A program made the translations under genes and the position numbers. A stretch of 64,000 nucleotides of DNA from the NCBI GenBank assembly GCA_963556195.1, contig OY744536.1, forward strand, positions 665,501-729,500, given 5' to 3'. The notes under the pieces were generated by a model that was not told the DNA's origin, did not search any database, and worked only from the letters and a program-made list of their open reading frames with translations. Below are positions 32,876 through 43,543 of this stretch, in pieces (position 1 is the first letter of the stretch; each line of letters begins with the position of its first letter). The stretch comes from Sepiola atlantica. Its lineage: Eukaryota > Mollusca > Cephalopoda > Sepiida > Sepiolidae.

Positions 32876-33210
32876 TAAATAGCAGTGGCGAAACCAACAA
32901 TCGGAAGAAAAAGGATGCAAATAATATTGGTAGCAATATCATCCTTTAAATTTTCGTTTGTAAATCTCGTTAGCATTTCTTGATCTTTGGCAATGAAGAT
33001 CTGATTTCAATTGGCGATAGCACATTCTATCTTTCATATTCTATGGAACAAAGAATGATGGTTGCAGACTTTTTTTTTTGTTCTTTCTAAATTCCTTGGC
33101 ACCATAATTGCCATCTGATTCTCTTCATAGAGAACAAAGAAACAAAAACTGTTTCTTTTATTCTTTTTCTTTAAAAGTTCTCTGTTAATCCATGCTAATT
33201 TTAAATAGAA

Positions 33211-33380
33211 CTAGCAGGGGACATGGAGTTGCCCGGGTGAAGGGGAAAACATCACATATAACAATATCATAGGAAAATGCACTATTTAATATGGGCCTTC
33301 TAATTTATTCATTTATTTATTTATTCATTCATGATATTTCCTTGAATTATTCATGATGTAAATTTATGTCTATATGATCG
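33211..33380 (-). mobile_element. Helitron-like 3' end (minus strand)
   Basis: Read on the minus strand: TTCACCCGGGCAACTCCATG, then TCCCCTGCTAG and T, the Helitron 3' terminus seen also at 15194 and 50449. The body extends rightward to an unknown 5' end. Confidence 0.55.
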
Positions 33381-34165
33381 GATGTAGTTTCATATGAGTG
33401 GTCCTGGGAGTGATGGCAATTAAGAGAGGACTCCAGATTTTCCAACGCTCCCGAATTAGGACCCCCTCACCACCAAGTGTAGATACCCAGGATATACTTA
33501 GAAGTGTAAACCATTGGATGCAGTTTCCTGTCGTAGCCAGGATAGATTCTATTGAACTAATAGATGGGATCCTGACAGATACTATCAGAGTAGACTTGGG
33601 AATAATCGTAAGAAAAAAGTTACTTAAAACTCCCCAATCTCCCAAATTTGAAGCTTCACCATTAGATGCAGTTTCATATTCAGGACAATTTCTGTCTTGT
33701 TTTGTGTGCATATCTATCATTTCCAGGTTGTTCAATGCTGAATCCAATCATTTTCATTAACTGCTTCAAGTTCTTAATGTCTTCAAATGTCTATTATACG
33801 GAACGAGAGCATGCTACCCCCGTGGATTAAATAAAAGGTTCCGTTCGAAATTCCATCCAGATTCCTAAGTTTGACAGAAATATTCCCAAGTTCGAAAAGA
33901 TACACCTGAAGAAGGCTGGAGGTTACATCGGCTGAAACGTTGTGATAACCTTCAAGATGAGAACAATAGTCTGAATAATCGAAATTATATATATCCATGG
34001 TATTTCCTTGAATTATTTATGATGTAAATTTATGTCTATATGACCGGATGCAGTTTCATATGAGTGGTCCTGGGAGTAATGGCAATTAAGAGAAGACTCC
34101 AGACTCAGTAAATCGGAGCTCAACCATCAAGTGTAGATACCCAGGATATACTTAGAATTGCGAAT
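33340..34165 (+). repeat. Diverged direct repeats containing GGATGCAGTTTC
   Basis: 33340-33510 and 34002-34160 are about 90% alike over 100 bp (TGATGTAAATTTATGTCTAT, GTGGTCCTGGGAGT). Further diverged units with ATTGGATGCAGTTTCCTG (about 33510) and ATTAGATGCAGTTTCATATT (about 33660) suggest a degenerate 130-150 bp tandem repeat. The open frames on both strands here (about 120 codons each) overlap each other and look repeat-generated. Confidence 0.55.
33895..33950 (+). repeat. CTGAAGA...GAAAC motif, copy 2
   Basis: ATACACCTGAAGAAGGCTGG followed by TACATCGGCTGAAACGTTG. Belongs to the same repeated motif as 32824, 59090 and 59900. Confidence 0.55.
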
Positions 34166-35190
34166 TTAATAGAACCTACAAATGATTTATGTGATGGAGG
34201 TTAAGTCACATTACAAATGGTTTCTACATCAATAATTAATTTGATACCCAGATTCAAGAATTAACCATAATTCTTCTCTCAGTTGCTGAATTTACTCTAA
34301 ACCAGGTTCCTTTGCTGCCATATAAATCTAAAGGTATTTTATCATAGAAATGGTCATTGTACTCATTTTCCAAATAATGCTATTATAACTCAGTGGTTTA
34401 ATATAATAGACATGACTGCATAGTCTAATAATCTATGCCACTTAATATTAGTAAGTATTTATTTTATTCAAATAATAGTTTATAAAAATAATAACAACAA
34501 AATAATTGATTGATTGTTTTTACAAAATGTGTGCATTAATCTGTATATATTTAGTATGAATTTAAGAGGAAACAATTTTATATATATATTACGCAGGGGT
34601 TGGAAAAAAATAATTAGAACATTTGTTAAATGCAAAAAAAAAGTTGACGACGGCTCTTCTTTGATCTCTGGCTTTATTGAGCTCAAGGTGTTACTTTGGT
34701 GGTAGTAGTCTGATGATTTCTTCCCAAAATGGGTTTTAATGTCTTTTGGTCTATGTCAGTAAGTTTAGAAATCCGGCCAAAATTACTACAGTTGTTGGAG
34801 GTTTTTCCCCTGCTTCTTGAATTCTGTCATGCTGCTTGATATGGTAACTGTTGAAAAACAAAGCAGTTCAAAGCAACTGCTTGTAAAACATTATTTTCCT
34901 GATTTTACCAAAATCTGAAAAAGAATCATCAAATATAAAGTCTAAGAAGATAAAAAAAAAAAGAAAAAAACGATCTACAATGGATATAAATTCCCATAAT
35001 GAAATTTGGGTCAATTTTTGTGATAAAATATGTCGTTGAAATATTGGAGTAAAATTTGTACTGTTCTAATTATTTTGTCTAATCCTTGTATATATGTTGT
35101 AATTTGATGTCTAAAATTCTTTTGTCATATTTTAAAAATTCTATATATTAAATCACCTGCAGTTATTGTGTGTGGTAGTAGTTAAATCGA
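34166..35190. other. No supported gene
   Basis: AT-rich with no clear repeat or coding signal. A short TA run is at about 34580. Confidence 0.35.
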
Positions 35191-35194
35191 ATCA

Positions 35195-36605
35195 ACATCA
35201 AAGATCAATGAAAATAACACCAAAGTCCTCACCGCTGAGCTGAATCTGATTCAACACATCAAAGATGGGTTTTTAGAAAGGATTGGTAACGGGAGCTGTC
35301 TTTGTTGATCTCTCTGCCATGTATGACATTGTAAACCACTGCCTCTACCTGAAAAAGATCTTGGAGCTGACAAAAGACCTGGCACTTACAAATCTGATCA
35401 GTCATCTTAAGACAGGTGCTTTTATGTTACTCTAAACAACAAAGTCGTTGGCTGGTGCCAATGGCTTACTTCAAGGTAGTATGCTTGCTCCATTACTGTA
35501 TAACATCTGCACCAATGACCAACCAATGGACCAGAACACTGAGCGATTCGGTTCATCTATGCTAACAACCTTTGTTTAACATCCCAAGGAAGTAAATTTG
35601 AAGCAGTAGAAACAAACCTCAACTCAGCCTTAGATGAGCTACTCCTCTACTACAAGAGTAACCACCTGCATAAAAACCCTGCGAAAACTCAAATTTGCTT
35701 GTTCCATCTCAGGAACCAGGAGACCAACCGACCCCTTAACATCACATGGTCTAGAATGCAACTTGAGAATCACACCAACCTTGTCTACCTTGGAGTAACC
35801 CTGGACTGCACCCTCTCATTCAAGGAACATATAAAAAAGACAAAAATAAAAGTAAGCTTCTGGAACAACATCCTATGGAAACTAATAAACTCCAAGTGGG
35901 GAGCTACAAGACACACACTAAAATGTACTGCCTTGGCCCTGTGCTACTTCTCTACAGAGTATGCATGTCCTGTTTGGGAGAGATGAACCCATGCCAATAG
36001 ATTAGAGTCAGCATTGAACAACACCTGCTGCTTGATCACTGGCTGCCTGTAGCCAACCAACCTGAACAACCTGCATCTCTTTACTGGCATTGCCCCTGAA
36101 GATGTGAGACAGGAAGTTGATAGCCAAGTAGAGATTTAAGGGCTACCAGTGATGAACGCCATCTCCTTCACGGACGTAAACCAACAGCACGATTGGAGTC
36201 AAGGAGAAGCTTCCTCAATTATATCGAGCGCCTAACACCATCTCAGGAAGAGACCAGACTACAGCTGTGGACCAGATGACTAGAGAATGCCCCCCCCCCC
36301 CTCCCATTGACATGGAAATCTTCCCCTTCTGAGGCCCGCCTTCCTGGCTCAGCAGCACTCTGGGTCCAGTGGAAAACTCAATCGCCTGACAACGGGAATG
36401 GGCCGATCAAAAGTATCTATGGCTAGATGGGGCTACAAAACCGACCCAACCATCTACGAATGTGGAGAGGAAGACCATACGATGCAACACTGCCTTATCT
36501 GCTCTCTACTGCCCAACCGGTGCTGCATGAAAAATCTTGCAGAGTGCAACAATAATGCAAAGGACTGTGTAAAAAAAGTGGGAAACTGTTGTATGACCAC
36601 ATGAC
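35195..36605 (+). pseudogene. LINE reverse transcriptase, palm to C terminus
   Basis: Plus strand in shifting frames. A block encoding FVDLSAMYDIVNH (about 35300; the first catalytic Asp motif, FxDxxxAFD-like) is followed by a GLLQGSMLAPLLYN-like block (about 35465-35500) and an NTERFGSSMLTTFV region where the YADD box should be. A clean frame then runs 35580-35985 with NLNSALDELLLYYKSNHLHK and YLGVTLDCTLSFKEH. After that come scrambled C-terminal blocks and, at 36398-36600, the MARWGYKTDPTIYECGEEDH zinc-finger-like end (C...C...H...C). CR1/Jockey-group LINE, decayed by frameshifts; the catalytic YADD is not intact in frame. Confidence 0.75.
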
Positions 36606-36900
36606 ACTTCAAAGATATGCAAAGAAGTAGTAGAGGAGGTAGGATTTTAGTAATGGCTCTAGCAATTTTGTGATGAGCACTTCCTAATTCGGATATGATG
36701 GATCTTAGTGGTACATTAGTTTTGTGTAGTTTAGGTAAAGTATATAGAAGGGATACTGGGGTGGGGGGGGGGAAGGGGTACTCTATTAGTGAAGGCCAAT
36801 ATTTTTCAAAACAAAATTCTCCTTATAACATATCAATATATAATTGAACTCAGAAAATCATAGACTCTCTCACAGACACCACCACCATTTTAAAACTGTA

Positions 36901-36901
<1 letters not shown>

Positions 36902-36946
<45 letters not shown>
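36902..36946. repeat. (AT)n microsatellite
   Basis: About 22 AT units. Confidence 0.95.
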
Positions 36947-36948
<2 letters not shown>

Positions 36949-37014
36949 GACTAAATAGGAGAGTTTTTTCCAACTACCCTAACTATATTAACATTAAAAC
37001 GACTTATGCTTTTT

Positions 37015-37318
37015 AATTCTATGTTTATTTACTCCTCGCGGAGTTAGGCACAAGGCCAGTTTTATCTTACTCCCACAAGTAAGATGTGACCCAAGATCGG
37101 GTCGAGCAAGTGGGGTTAAAAGCCAGCGCTCGAGAGGTTGAGCACTCTGGCCATTTAAAAATTGCCTGGGCAGCCCCGTCGGCATTCCCCGGTAGGGGCG
37201 CCTCAGACAGTAAGCAATAAACTTACTCCTCCCCAAAGAGGGGAGGCGAAGCCTGGGAGGGTGGACCTCCTAGAACTGCACAGGACAGGCGTGCAGTATC
37301 CATCGGAACAGATATACA
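37015..37318 (-). mobile_element. SINE with U2-derived head, copy 2
   Basis: Same body and tail as 8393-8776. The head is shorter (TGTATATCTGTTCCGATGG at the right end) and the roughly 55-bp block after the head in the first copy is missing. The 3' tail AACTGGCCTTGTGCCTAAC plus CTCCGCGAGGAG hairpin is kept. Flanked on the left by an (AT)n run. Confidence 0.75.
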
Positions 37319-38335
37319 ACATGAAATGCCGTATGTATATTAATCTGAAAACACCCACAAACAGTTATAGGTATTCTAATTTGCATATTTATTTTATAAA
37401 CAGTTTCTAATAAATTAATATTCTGTAATATACATTTATATTTTCTTATATATACACAATAATTTTGTCGATAATAATATTATAATTACTAGTAATATTA
37501 ATTAAAGCAAATTTAATAAACAAAAAGGATAATGTTTAAAAATTTTCTTTGACTTTCATTTTCATTAATTATCAAGGCAGGTAATTTACATGAAAACTTC
37601 CGGTTTAAATTTTACGACATTAGTAAAACATCTGATGTCGCTGGGATGCTGAGCACAAATGCTACATTTTTAGTTATTTATTTGCACAAAATATAAATTT
37701 ACATTTGGAACAAATTAGGCACAAGACCATCAAAAGTGTGGGAAATATGGGGGCAGGGTCGTTGGTCATTTTTGGTAAAACATTATAAAAATGTCTATCC
37801 TACTCTTACCTAGAATCATCTCAGTCACCACAGTACCACATTTACTCTCGGGGCCATCCTATTTAAAATATCCCCAAATTGTTGAAAATTTCTATTTTTC
37901 ATAAATACATTTATTTACAGAAATTCATTGGAGAGTGGAAGAAAGAAAGACAAAAAAACGGTTATTAAGACCCTCCCATCCTTTCTAAATAATAGACTGC
38001 CTACTGTTTTCTGATTTGTTCAGAACTGAAAACAATCAGGACAATCTCTAAATATAAGTGGGGTCTAAGTGGGAGGAAAAAGGGATGGTGTCCTTCCAAG
38101 ATAAATACAGATTAGAGGAAGCCGAGGGCAAAAAATTAAAAGTGGGAAGTGGGCATGTTGGAGGATTTCTATTACTGAGGGAGAGGCCATTCACTCAACT
38201 AGCTAAGAGGCTAAACTTACCCGAAGAATTGGGATCCGACAGAATCAGGAACCGCGTGCGGCATGCTCAGGCAGGGAACACATACTCATACTTGACTCCT
38301 CTTGGTACACACAAGCTCGCTACTTGTATCTATCT
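37319..38335. other. No supported gene
   Basis: AT-rich to about 37900, then a less AT-rich purine-rich stretch (38040-38330) that may be part of the LINE downstream of it. No recognised domain. Confidence 0.35.
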
Positions 38336-38338
38336 TTT

Positions 38339-38920
38339 TTAATATACAGAGGAATGTAATCTTTTTCTATCACAAGTGATCTTGACCTTCAGTTGGTGCT
38401 TGAAAAACGCGATCAGATCCTGATCGGCAAAAGATACAACTCCTTGGGTAATTCTCAGACACGACGTCCACACCACCATTCGCGCTATAGCCAAGATCAT
38501 GAAAAACGCCATTCCTCTCCCTGTACCACAACAGCCAGACATTGTTATATGTGTAGCATATGCTTAGCGGCAGAGGATGCCCGGGATTGATATGAATCGT
38601 CACCTCATTGACATACACCCAGAAACACTGGAGTTCGGGGCGTGATTGAGCATTTCTTCTTTGAGCATTTTGCAGAAGTGTGTTGTATGGTATTGAGGGG
38701 GTAGCGCATTCAGGGTCAATCGCTAGGTTAGAGAGTTGTTTAGATGACTCGTCCCTGGTGTCCAACTCCATTTGGAGTGGATCCTCTCCTCTGACCACCC
38801 AAAACACTCAACTAACGGATCTTCAGCTGCCTCTCTCATTAATCTCCTGTAGAGTTCCTTTCTAGAAGACCAAGAAATTTCACTGAACCGAGAAAGCTTT
38901 TTGAACATGACTCAGCATTC
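38339..38920 (-). pseudogene. LINE C-terminal region (Tx1/I-like)
   Basis: Minus-strand protein in several frames: ISWSSRKELYRRLMREAAED and PLVECFGWSEERIHSKWSW, a shifted middle, and finally ARMVVWTSCLRITQGVVSFA with LIAFFKHQLKVKI and DRKRL. The final part is the typical C terminus of Tx1/I-like LINE proteins. Two or more frameshifts break it. A 145-codon open frame in another frame (38370-38807) overlaps and is probably partly a shadow. Confidence 0.5.
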
Positions 38921-38943
38921 TTTGCAGAACTGTAATTCACCTC

Positions 38944-39450
38944 TCAGCCTACGACGGCCCCCCAAAAAAAAGGAAACCCTCTCTTGAATGGTGTTGGGCG
39001 CATGAACCCAAAACTTAAATCTTTTACGGCAATATCTGCCACAACCAGCCTGCTCCTTGTACCCCTATGGACAACGTTGACAGTCGCGGACACTATTCCC
39101 ATATGTTTAGAAGATTTCAGTCTCTGGTCAGCATCTGACAATCCCGAGAAACGAAATGTGTTTCTTCAATCGCAGCCACATCAAGTCTCGGGGACGAGAG
39201 ATTTCTCCGGACGCAAACCACCCAGTTTTAAGACTTCATGCCCCTCGCATTCAAAATAGCCAAACACGGTCATGGACTTACCTTTAGCAGTGTTGCACTC
39301 AGTTTTGAAGTCTGTTGGTGAAAGGACGCCCATGCTATGTGCCATGCTCGATCTGGTCGCTTTTTTGGTATCTTGGCCGCTACATTCAATGCTGCTGACG
39401 CCCAGCGGAAACGTTGGTTTTAAGGCCATGTAAAAAGAGGAATGCACCAA
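38944..39450 (-). pseudogene. LINE endonuclease N-terminal region
   Basis: Minus strand: KLGGLRPEKSLVPET, then in another frame LDVAAIEETHFVSRDCQM, then SRLVVADIAVKDLSF. These are successive blocks of an APE-type endonuclease (QET-like motif and the VVADVAVK core). The frame shifts between blocks. It is followed almost at once by the C-terminal region at 38920, so the reverse transcriptase that should lie between them has been deleted. Confidence 0.55.
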
Positions 39451-39639
39451 AATGTCTGTGTCTGTACCCGGCTAGGGTAGCCTTGGTATTCCTTTTCTTT
39501 GGTGGTGGTAGCAGTGAATTCCTTTTCGTCTTATCCTCCTCCCATTTTCACTCAGTTGAATCCGGGTAAAAATCAGTGGTTTCAACCGACGTGAAGGCCG
39601 GGTATTCAGAAAACTTGTTTTGGCATGAAAGAAGCGCAC

Positions 39640-39984
39640 CAACACCAGAAAGAGGGGGAAAGATAGAACTAAGAAGAGAGTGGGGGTTGTTAATGTGAAG
39701 AGAGAAAGTTTGGTGCTCCCTCCCTAAGGAAGCTTGTTAAGTCTCGACCTGAAGGGAGACGGAAAGATAGAACAAAGTGAAAAAAATTTTTTAAAAGAGA
39801 GAGGCGTTACTGTATTCCCCGCCCCATAAGAGAGGAGGACGAAAAATCAGCATAAAAGACGCAACCTTCAAGCTAAGATCAGAGAACAGATACTAAAAGG
39901 CCAAGTAACCATAAAATTTAATGGCATTTTTAAATGAATGGAAAAAAATCTGATTAAATCTGAAATCTATTATTGCATTATCTT
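39640..39984. repeat. Purine-rich repeat with scrambled U2-like words
   Basis: Around 39868-39905 the + strand carries GCTAAGATCAG, AGAACAGATACTA and AAAAGGCCAAG in a row. The first has U2 sense orientation and the other two are antisense, so it is a rearranged U2-SINE piece. The remainder is GA-rich without coding signal. Confidence 0.4.
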
Positions 39985-40690
39985 TTAATGGGGGTGGGTA
40001 TTATAGTATCGCTTCTGTTGTCGTAAGACTGATCTGCCAGGAATTAACCCTCCTTTTTTAAAGGGGGTGGGGGAAGCCTCCTAGGTATTATATCCTCCTT
40101 TAGGATAATGTAGTATCTATTCTGTTTATCTTCCCAGGAACTACCTTCTCTTTTTTTGAGAGGGGGGGGGGGTAGTATTTGTTCTGTTATGATACCACAC
40201 ATCGCAAGCATTATCTTCTCCTTTTATAAGGGGATCCTCCCAAGTATTACCTCCTGTTTTGGGAGAGAATAGTGTAACTATCTGTTATGTTATAATACCA
40301 CCCTACCAGGCAATACCTTCTCCTTTTGAGGAAGGCAGAGTAGTATATGTTTGTTCGTTCGTTCATCATGATACCATCTTCTCAGGCATTACCTGCTCCT
40401 TTGGAGGATAGTGTAATATATTTCCATTCATCATGTCACATTTCTTTGAGGAGGAGGCAGTATAGTATCTGTTCTGTTGTCATAATATTATCCTCCCAGG
40501 CATTAACTCCTCTTTTTTTTTTTTGGAGGGGGGGGGGTAGTGTTCGTTCGTCATATTATCCTCTTAGTTATTACCTCCTTCTTTGGGGGGGGAGGTCGGT
40601 GTAGTATATATTCATTCACCATGATACCATCCACCCAGGCTAGCAAAAATATGTGACCAGAGGGAGCATATTTTTGCTAATATGTATGCA
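39985..40690 (-). repeat. U2-like tandem repeat element, longest array
   Basis: Eight to nine diverged units of about 70-85 bp. On the + strand each runs TAGTATCTGTTCTGTTGTC, a CATGATACCATCCTCCCAGG-like block, a CATTACCTCCTCC-like block, and a T/G-rich stretch. TAGTATCTGTTCT matches U2 snRNA, and CCTCCCAGGC...CCTC resembles the body of the U2-headed SINEs. Right border CAGGCTAGCAAAAATATG. Opposite orientation to 23868-24240. Confidence 0.7.
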
Positions 40691-40904
40691 TGTATAAATG
40701 TTAATGGAGGTACCCAAAATCCATCTAACCCTAAATCTAAAAATGTGACTTTCTGTGTTATCGCATTTGTGATTTTTGTATTTGTTTTTTTTTTGTTGTT
40801 ATTTTTCATACTGAATATTTTTCCTATTCTATTATTGTTCTAGTTACAGTATGATTATTATTATAATCATTATACTATAATATTTATGGATTATTATTAT
40901 TATT

Positions 40905-42352
40905 GAATTTTGGCTGCAATGGTCTTGACAGTCCTATGGTTGCGCTCAATAATTCCGTTCCCACTGGGCACATCGAAAACGCAGACGGACACCCCAGCCA
41001 TCTACAAACTGTTTGAACGGCGCACTAACAAAAGCGGGGCCATTGTCGGTCAATATCTCAGAAGGAGGGCCACGCTCGAGGAACACACTTTCCAACTCAT
41101 GGACAATGGCAGCCGTGTCCTGCCGGCGAAGGGACCGCCACAATGCAAATCTGGACGGTCCGCAGTCAATAAGTGTCAAGAAATGCCCCCCGTTGTAGTG
41201 AGTTATGTCCATCGCAATCCTATCCCAATTACACTTCATACCGAGTGTGCCCTTCTTCCACCGGACAGGTGCTGGGTCGATCGATTGGCAGGTGTTGCAG
41301 CTTCTCACAACATATTTCACAGCCCTCCGTGACACAGAGGGGTCAACCAACCTGGCGAAGTAAAGGGTTCGGTTTACACCGGGGTGCCCGCTTTGGCAAT
41401 GGACATCAGCGATACGCTCCGGGCTGAGTCTACGTCCCACCGCAGCGCAATTTACAGGTGCTGGCTCGTTCACTTCTTTCGGCAGGTCTAGCCAATGGCG
41501 TGGCACTCTGATCAGACGATCCGCTCGATTCAAACAGGACTGCACCAGTGTCACATCTATGACCAAGTTGTATTCCTTGATGGTTTCGGTTAGGGTAGCA
41601 AGCCGCCTCCGGATTAACATTTCGGCCGATGCCTTCGTTGTCAGCCGTGCTTTTCCGTTCAAGGCATCGGTCATCCACCGATGCACACACGTGGAATCCG
41701 TGATAACGTGGAGGACTCTAGCCTGCCACTGAAGCGCTAGATTGACTCCTTTCAGTGTAGCATCGAGTTCAGCTAGGTTTATGTGCTTAACGTCATTCTC
41801 TGGCCGGAGCCAGCAGGCATCTTCTATTATACTTCCGTCGACCGCCAGAGCAACACCAAGGGCAAGTGAGCTGGCGTCCACCCAAAATGTAAACTCACTC
41901 CCATCGACGCACCAGCTCCCCCGTACAGAGTCATCATTGGTCACTCTGGCCACAGCTTCCACCAGCATGCTTCGCAGGGCAGGATCACGCACCTCATCGT
42001 CCCATCCTGTTGACAAAGAAGTTGCCCGTCGCTTTATAGCCGCCACAGCCACTCGGAGCCACCCACACACAGGGAAGTGACCCACCAGTTTTCCACACAC
42101 GGAAAACGTGCTCCGACGTGTGATGGTAGATGGGATTTCCGGGATTTCACCACCTCTTCCCCATTGGAGGCCATCTGCACTTCCGCTCACTTGCAGCCCG
42201 AGCACTTTCGCTCCATCCTGCAGCCGCTCCGGCTCCTTGCACGACAACCCGAAGTGCTCAAAGTGTTCTTTGACCGCCTGGGCAGACAGGAGGCTCTCAT
42301 TGACAAAAATGTCGTCTATATAAGACCGATGTCGCCTGTTGCACAGCTTCAT
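40905..42352 (-). pseudogene. Ty3/gypsy pol, 3' part: RT active site, RNase H, integrase
   Basis: One long minus-strand frame of about 468 codons (to 40946). It opens just before YIDDIFVNESLLS, the YxDD catalytic motif. RNase H follows: FWVDASSLALGVAL (Asp), HINLAELDATLKG (Glu), VITDSTCVHRW (Asp) and LNRADRLIRV. Then the integrase: an HCQSGH...CNTC zinc finger, AMDITHY (Asp) and ILTDNGPAF (Asp). The third catalytic residue (SGNGIIERNH) lies past a frameshift near 40948. The element then breaks off at about 40905 beside an (AAT)n run, so the integrase C terminus and 3' LTR are missing. A one-base frame change near 42330 separates this from the upstream frame. Polyprotein for reverse transcription and integration; not functional here. 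Confidence 0.9.
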
Positions 42353-43316
42353 CCTGACGCCGGATCGCCTGCATGATCGCCGTCATGATGCCCGGGGCTA
42401 CATTCAGGCCGAACCCCAGCCTGGTCAAGCAATAGCGAGTTCCTTTGATTACCACCGTCTGGAACGGCCACAGCGATTTCTCAACACGTATTTGCAGGTA
42501 GGCTCTTCGCAAGTCCAGTATGGCCGCTTCCGCACCCTGCCGCCGCCACTCTCGCAGTTTATGAGCACAGACGTCAGCCCCCGCAGTGTATGGGTCAACG
42601 TGTTCATTGAGTTCCCGGTAATAAAGAACAGGTCGAACTTTCTGCTTGTTCTCTTGTCTGATAGCCATCAGGGGAATTAGCCCCCGTGGGAACCCGAGCT
42701 CATCCTCTGGGTATGGAATTAACCAGCCGTTATCCAGCCACACTTGAAGTTCTGCCTCGTACTGCCCCCTAAGCCACGCAGGAGGGGGATACTCTGTCAG
42801 CCGATTCCGCAAAGACACTGGTGGCTGGTCGCCTGCCCACTTCCAGGACGCTGTCCAAGTGTTTGTGCCCTTGTCGTATTCTGCGTGGAAATCGGGTTCA
42901 TCAAGAGTGATTGCTGCACACATTTGTTTGTCTGGTCGAGAGAATCTCACATCACCGGCGCTGTTCACAGTAATTCCGCCTAGCTGTGTGATAGTGTCCA
43001 TTCCAAGGAGAAGGTCATATCCGAGCAGCTCCCCATCGACCACCACCACCAACACCGTCACAGCCACGATATGAACAACACTGACCCCACAACACACCAA
43101 TGAGTCTTTGCCGACAGTTAGGACGGGGATCTTTCGTTTCTTCCACGTGGTGCAACATTCCTTTCGAAGGAGGGTTTGGGTACAGCCGGTTTCAACCAGC
43201 GCTGAACGTTTACACCCATCAACTTGAACTGTCACTGCAGGAAGCGCTTTGTTCAATGCCGCTTTGGGGAGGGTGCTAGCGCTGCGGCGTCCTCCCCTTG
43301 CCCGTTTCCCGGACAA
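42297..43316 (-). pseudogene. Ty3/gypsy pol, 5' part: protease and RT N terminus
   Basis: Minus-strand frame of about 339 codons in the -1 frame relative to gag, beginning upstream of the gag stop. The protease has SALVETGCTQTLL where the active-site triad is normally DTG (here ETG), and the partner motif LLGMDTI. The RT N terminus has TEYPPPAWLRGQYEAELQ, an RPVLYYRELNEHVDPYT block, AILDLRRAYLQIRV (first catalytic Asp) and the fingers/palm sequence up to the frameshift at about 42330. Expression would need -1 frameshifting at 43304-43310. The Glu replacement probably inactivates the protease. Confidence 0.88.
43253..43310 (-). promoter_or_regulatory. Candidate -1 programmed ribosomal frameshift signal
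   Basis: On the minus strand the heptamer G GGA AAC (43310-43304) is in the gag frame, the X XXY YYZ arrangement, inside the gag/pol overlap. Six bases downstream a 7-bp stem can form, GGGGAGG (43297-43291) with CCTCCCC (43272-43266). GCCGC in its loop (43288-43284) can pair with GCGGC (43262-43258), making a possible H-type pseudoknot just before the gag stop. Slippage would move ribosomes into the pol frame. Confidence 0.72.
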
Positions 43317-43543
43317 TTTCGTGCTATGTGGCCTGGCTTATTGCATTGGTGACACTGTATTACTTCTCGTGCTCCATAATTTGGGGTGCGCCTTGTGCTG
43401 CTTCTGCAGTCTCTGGAGAAGTGGTTGGGGCCACCACATGTATAGCATCGTAGGTCCTCTGTTGGCGAGTCCAGGGTGTCAACCGTTGCAGAGACCAGTT
43501 CCTGATCGTCCTTCAAGATGTTTCGTGCTCTCGCCAACAACTC
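43253..43543 (-). pseudogene. Ty3/gypsy gag, nucleocapsid part
   Basis: Minus strand, in the same frame as the capsid part but after an in-frame TAG (43544-43546). It holds two CCHC zinc knuckles, CYTCGGPNHFSRDC and CHQCNKPGHIARNC, followed by a basic/proline tail and a TGA stop at 43253-43255. Nucleic-acid-binding end of Gag, which packages the element RNA. The frameshift heptamer lies near its end. Confidence 0.88.

Noticed and set aside
33370..33760. Overlapping open frames of about 120 codons on both strands
   Set aside because: Both run through degenerate repeat units and neither shows a recognisable domain; mirror frames are expected in such repeats.
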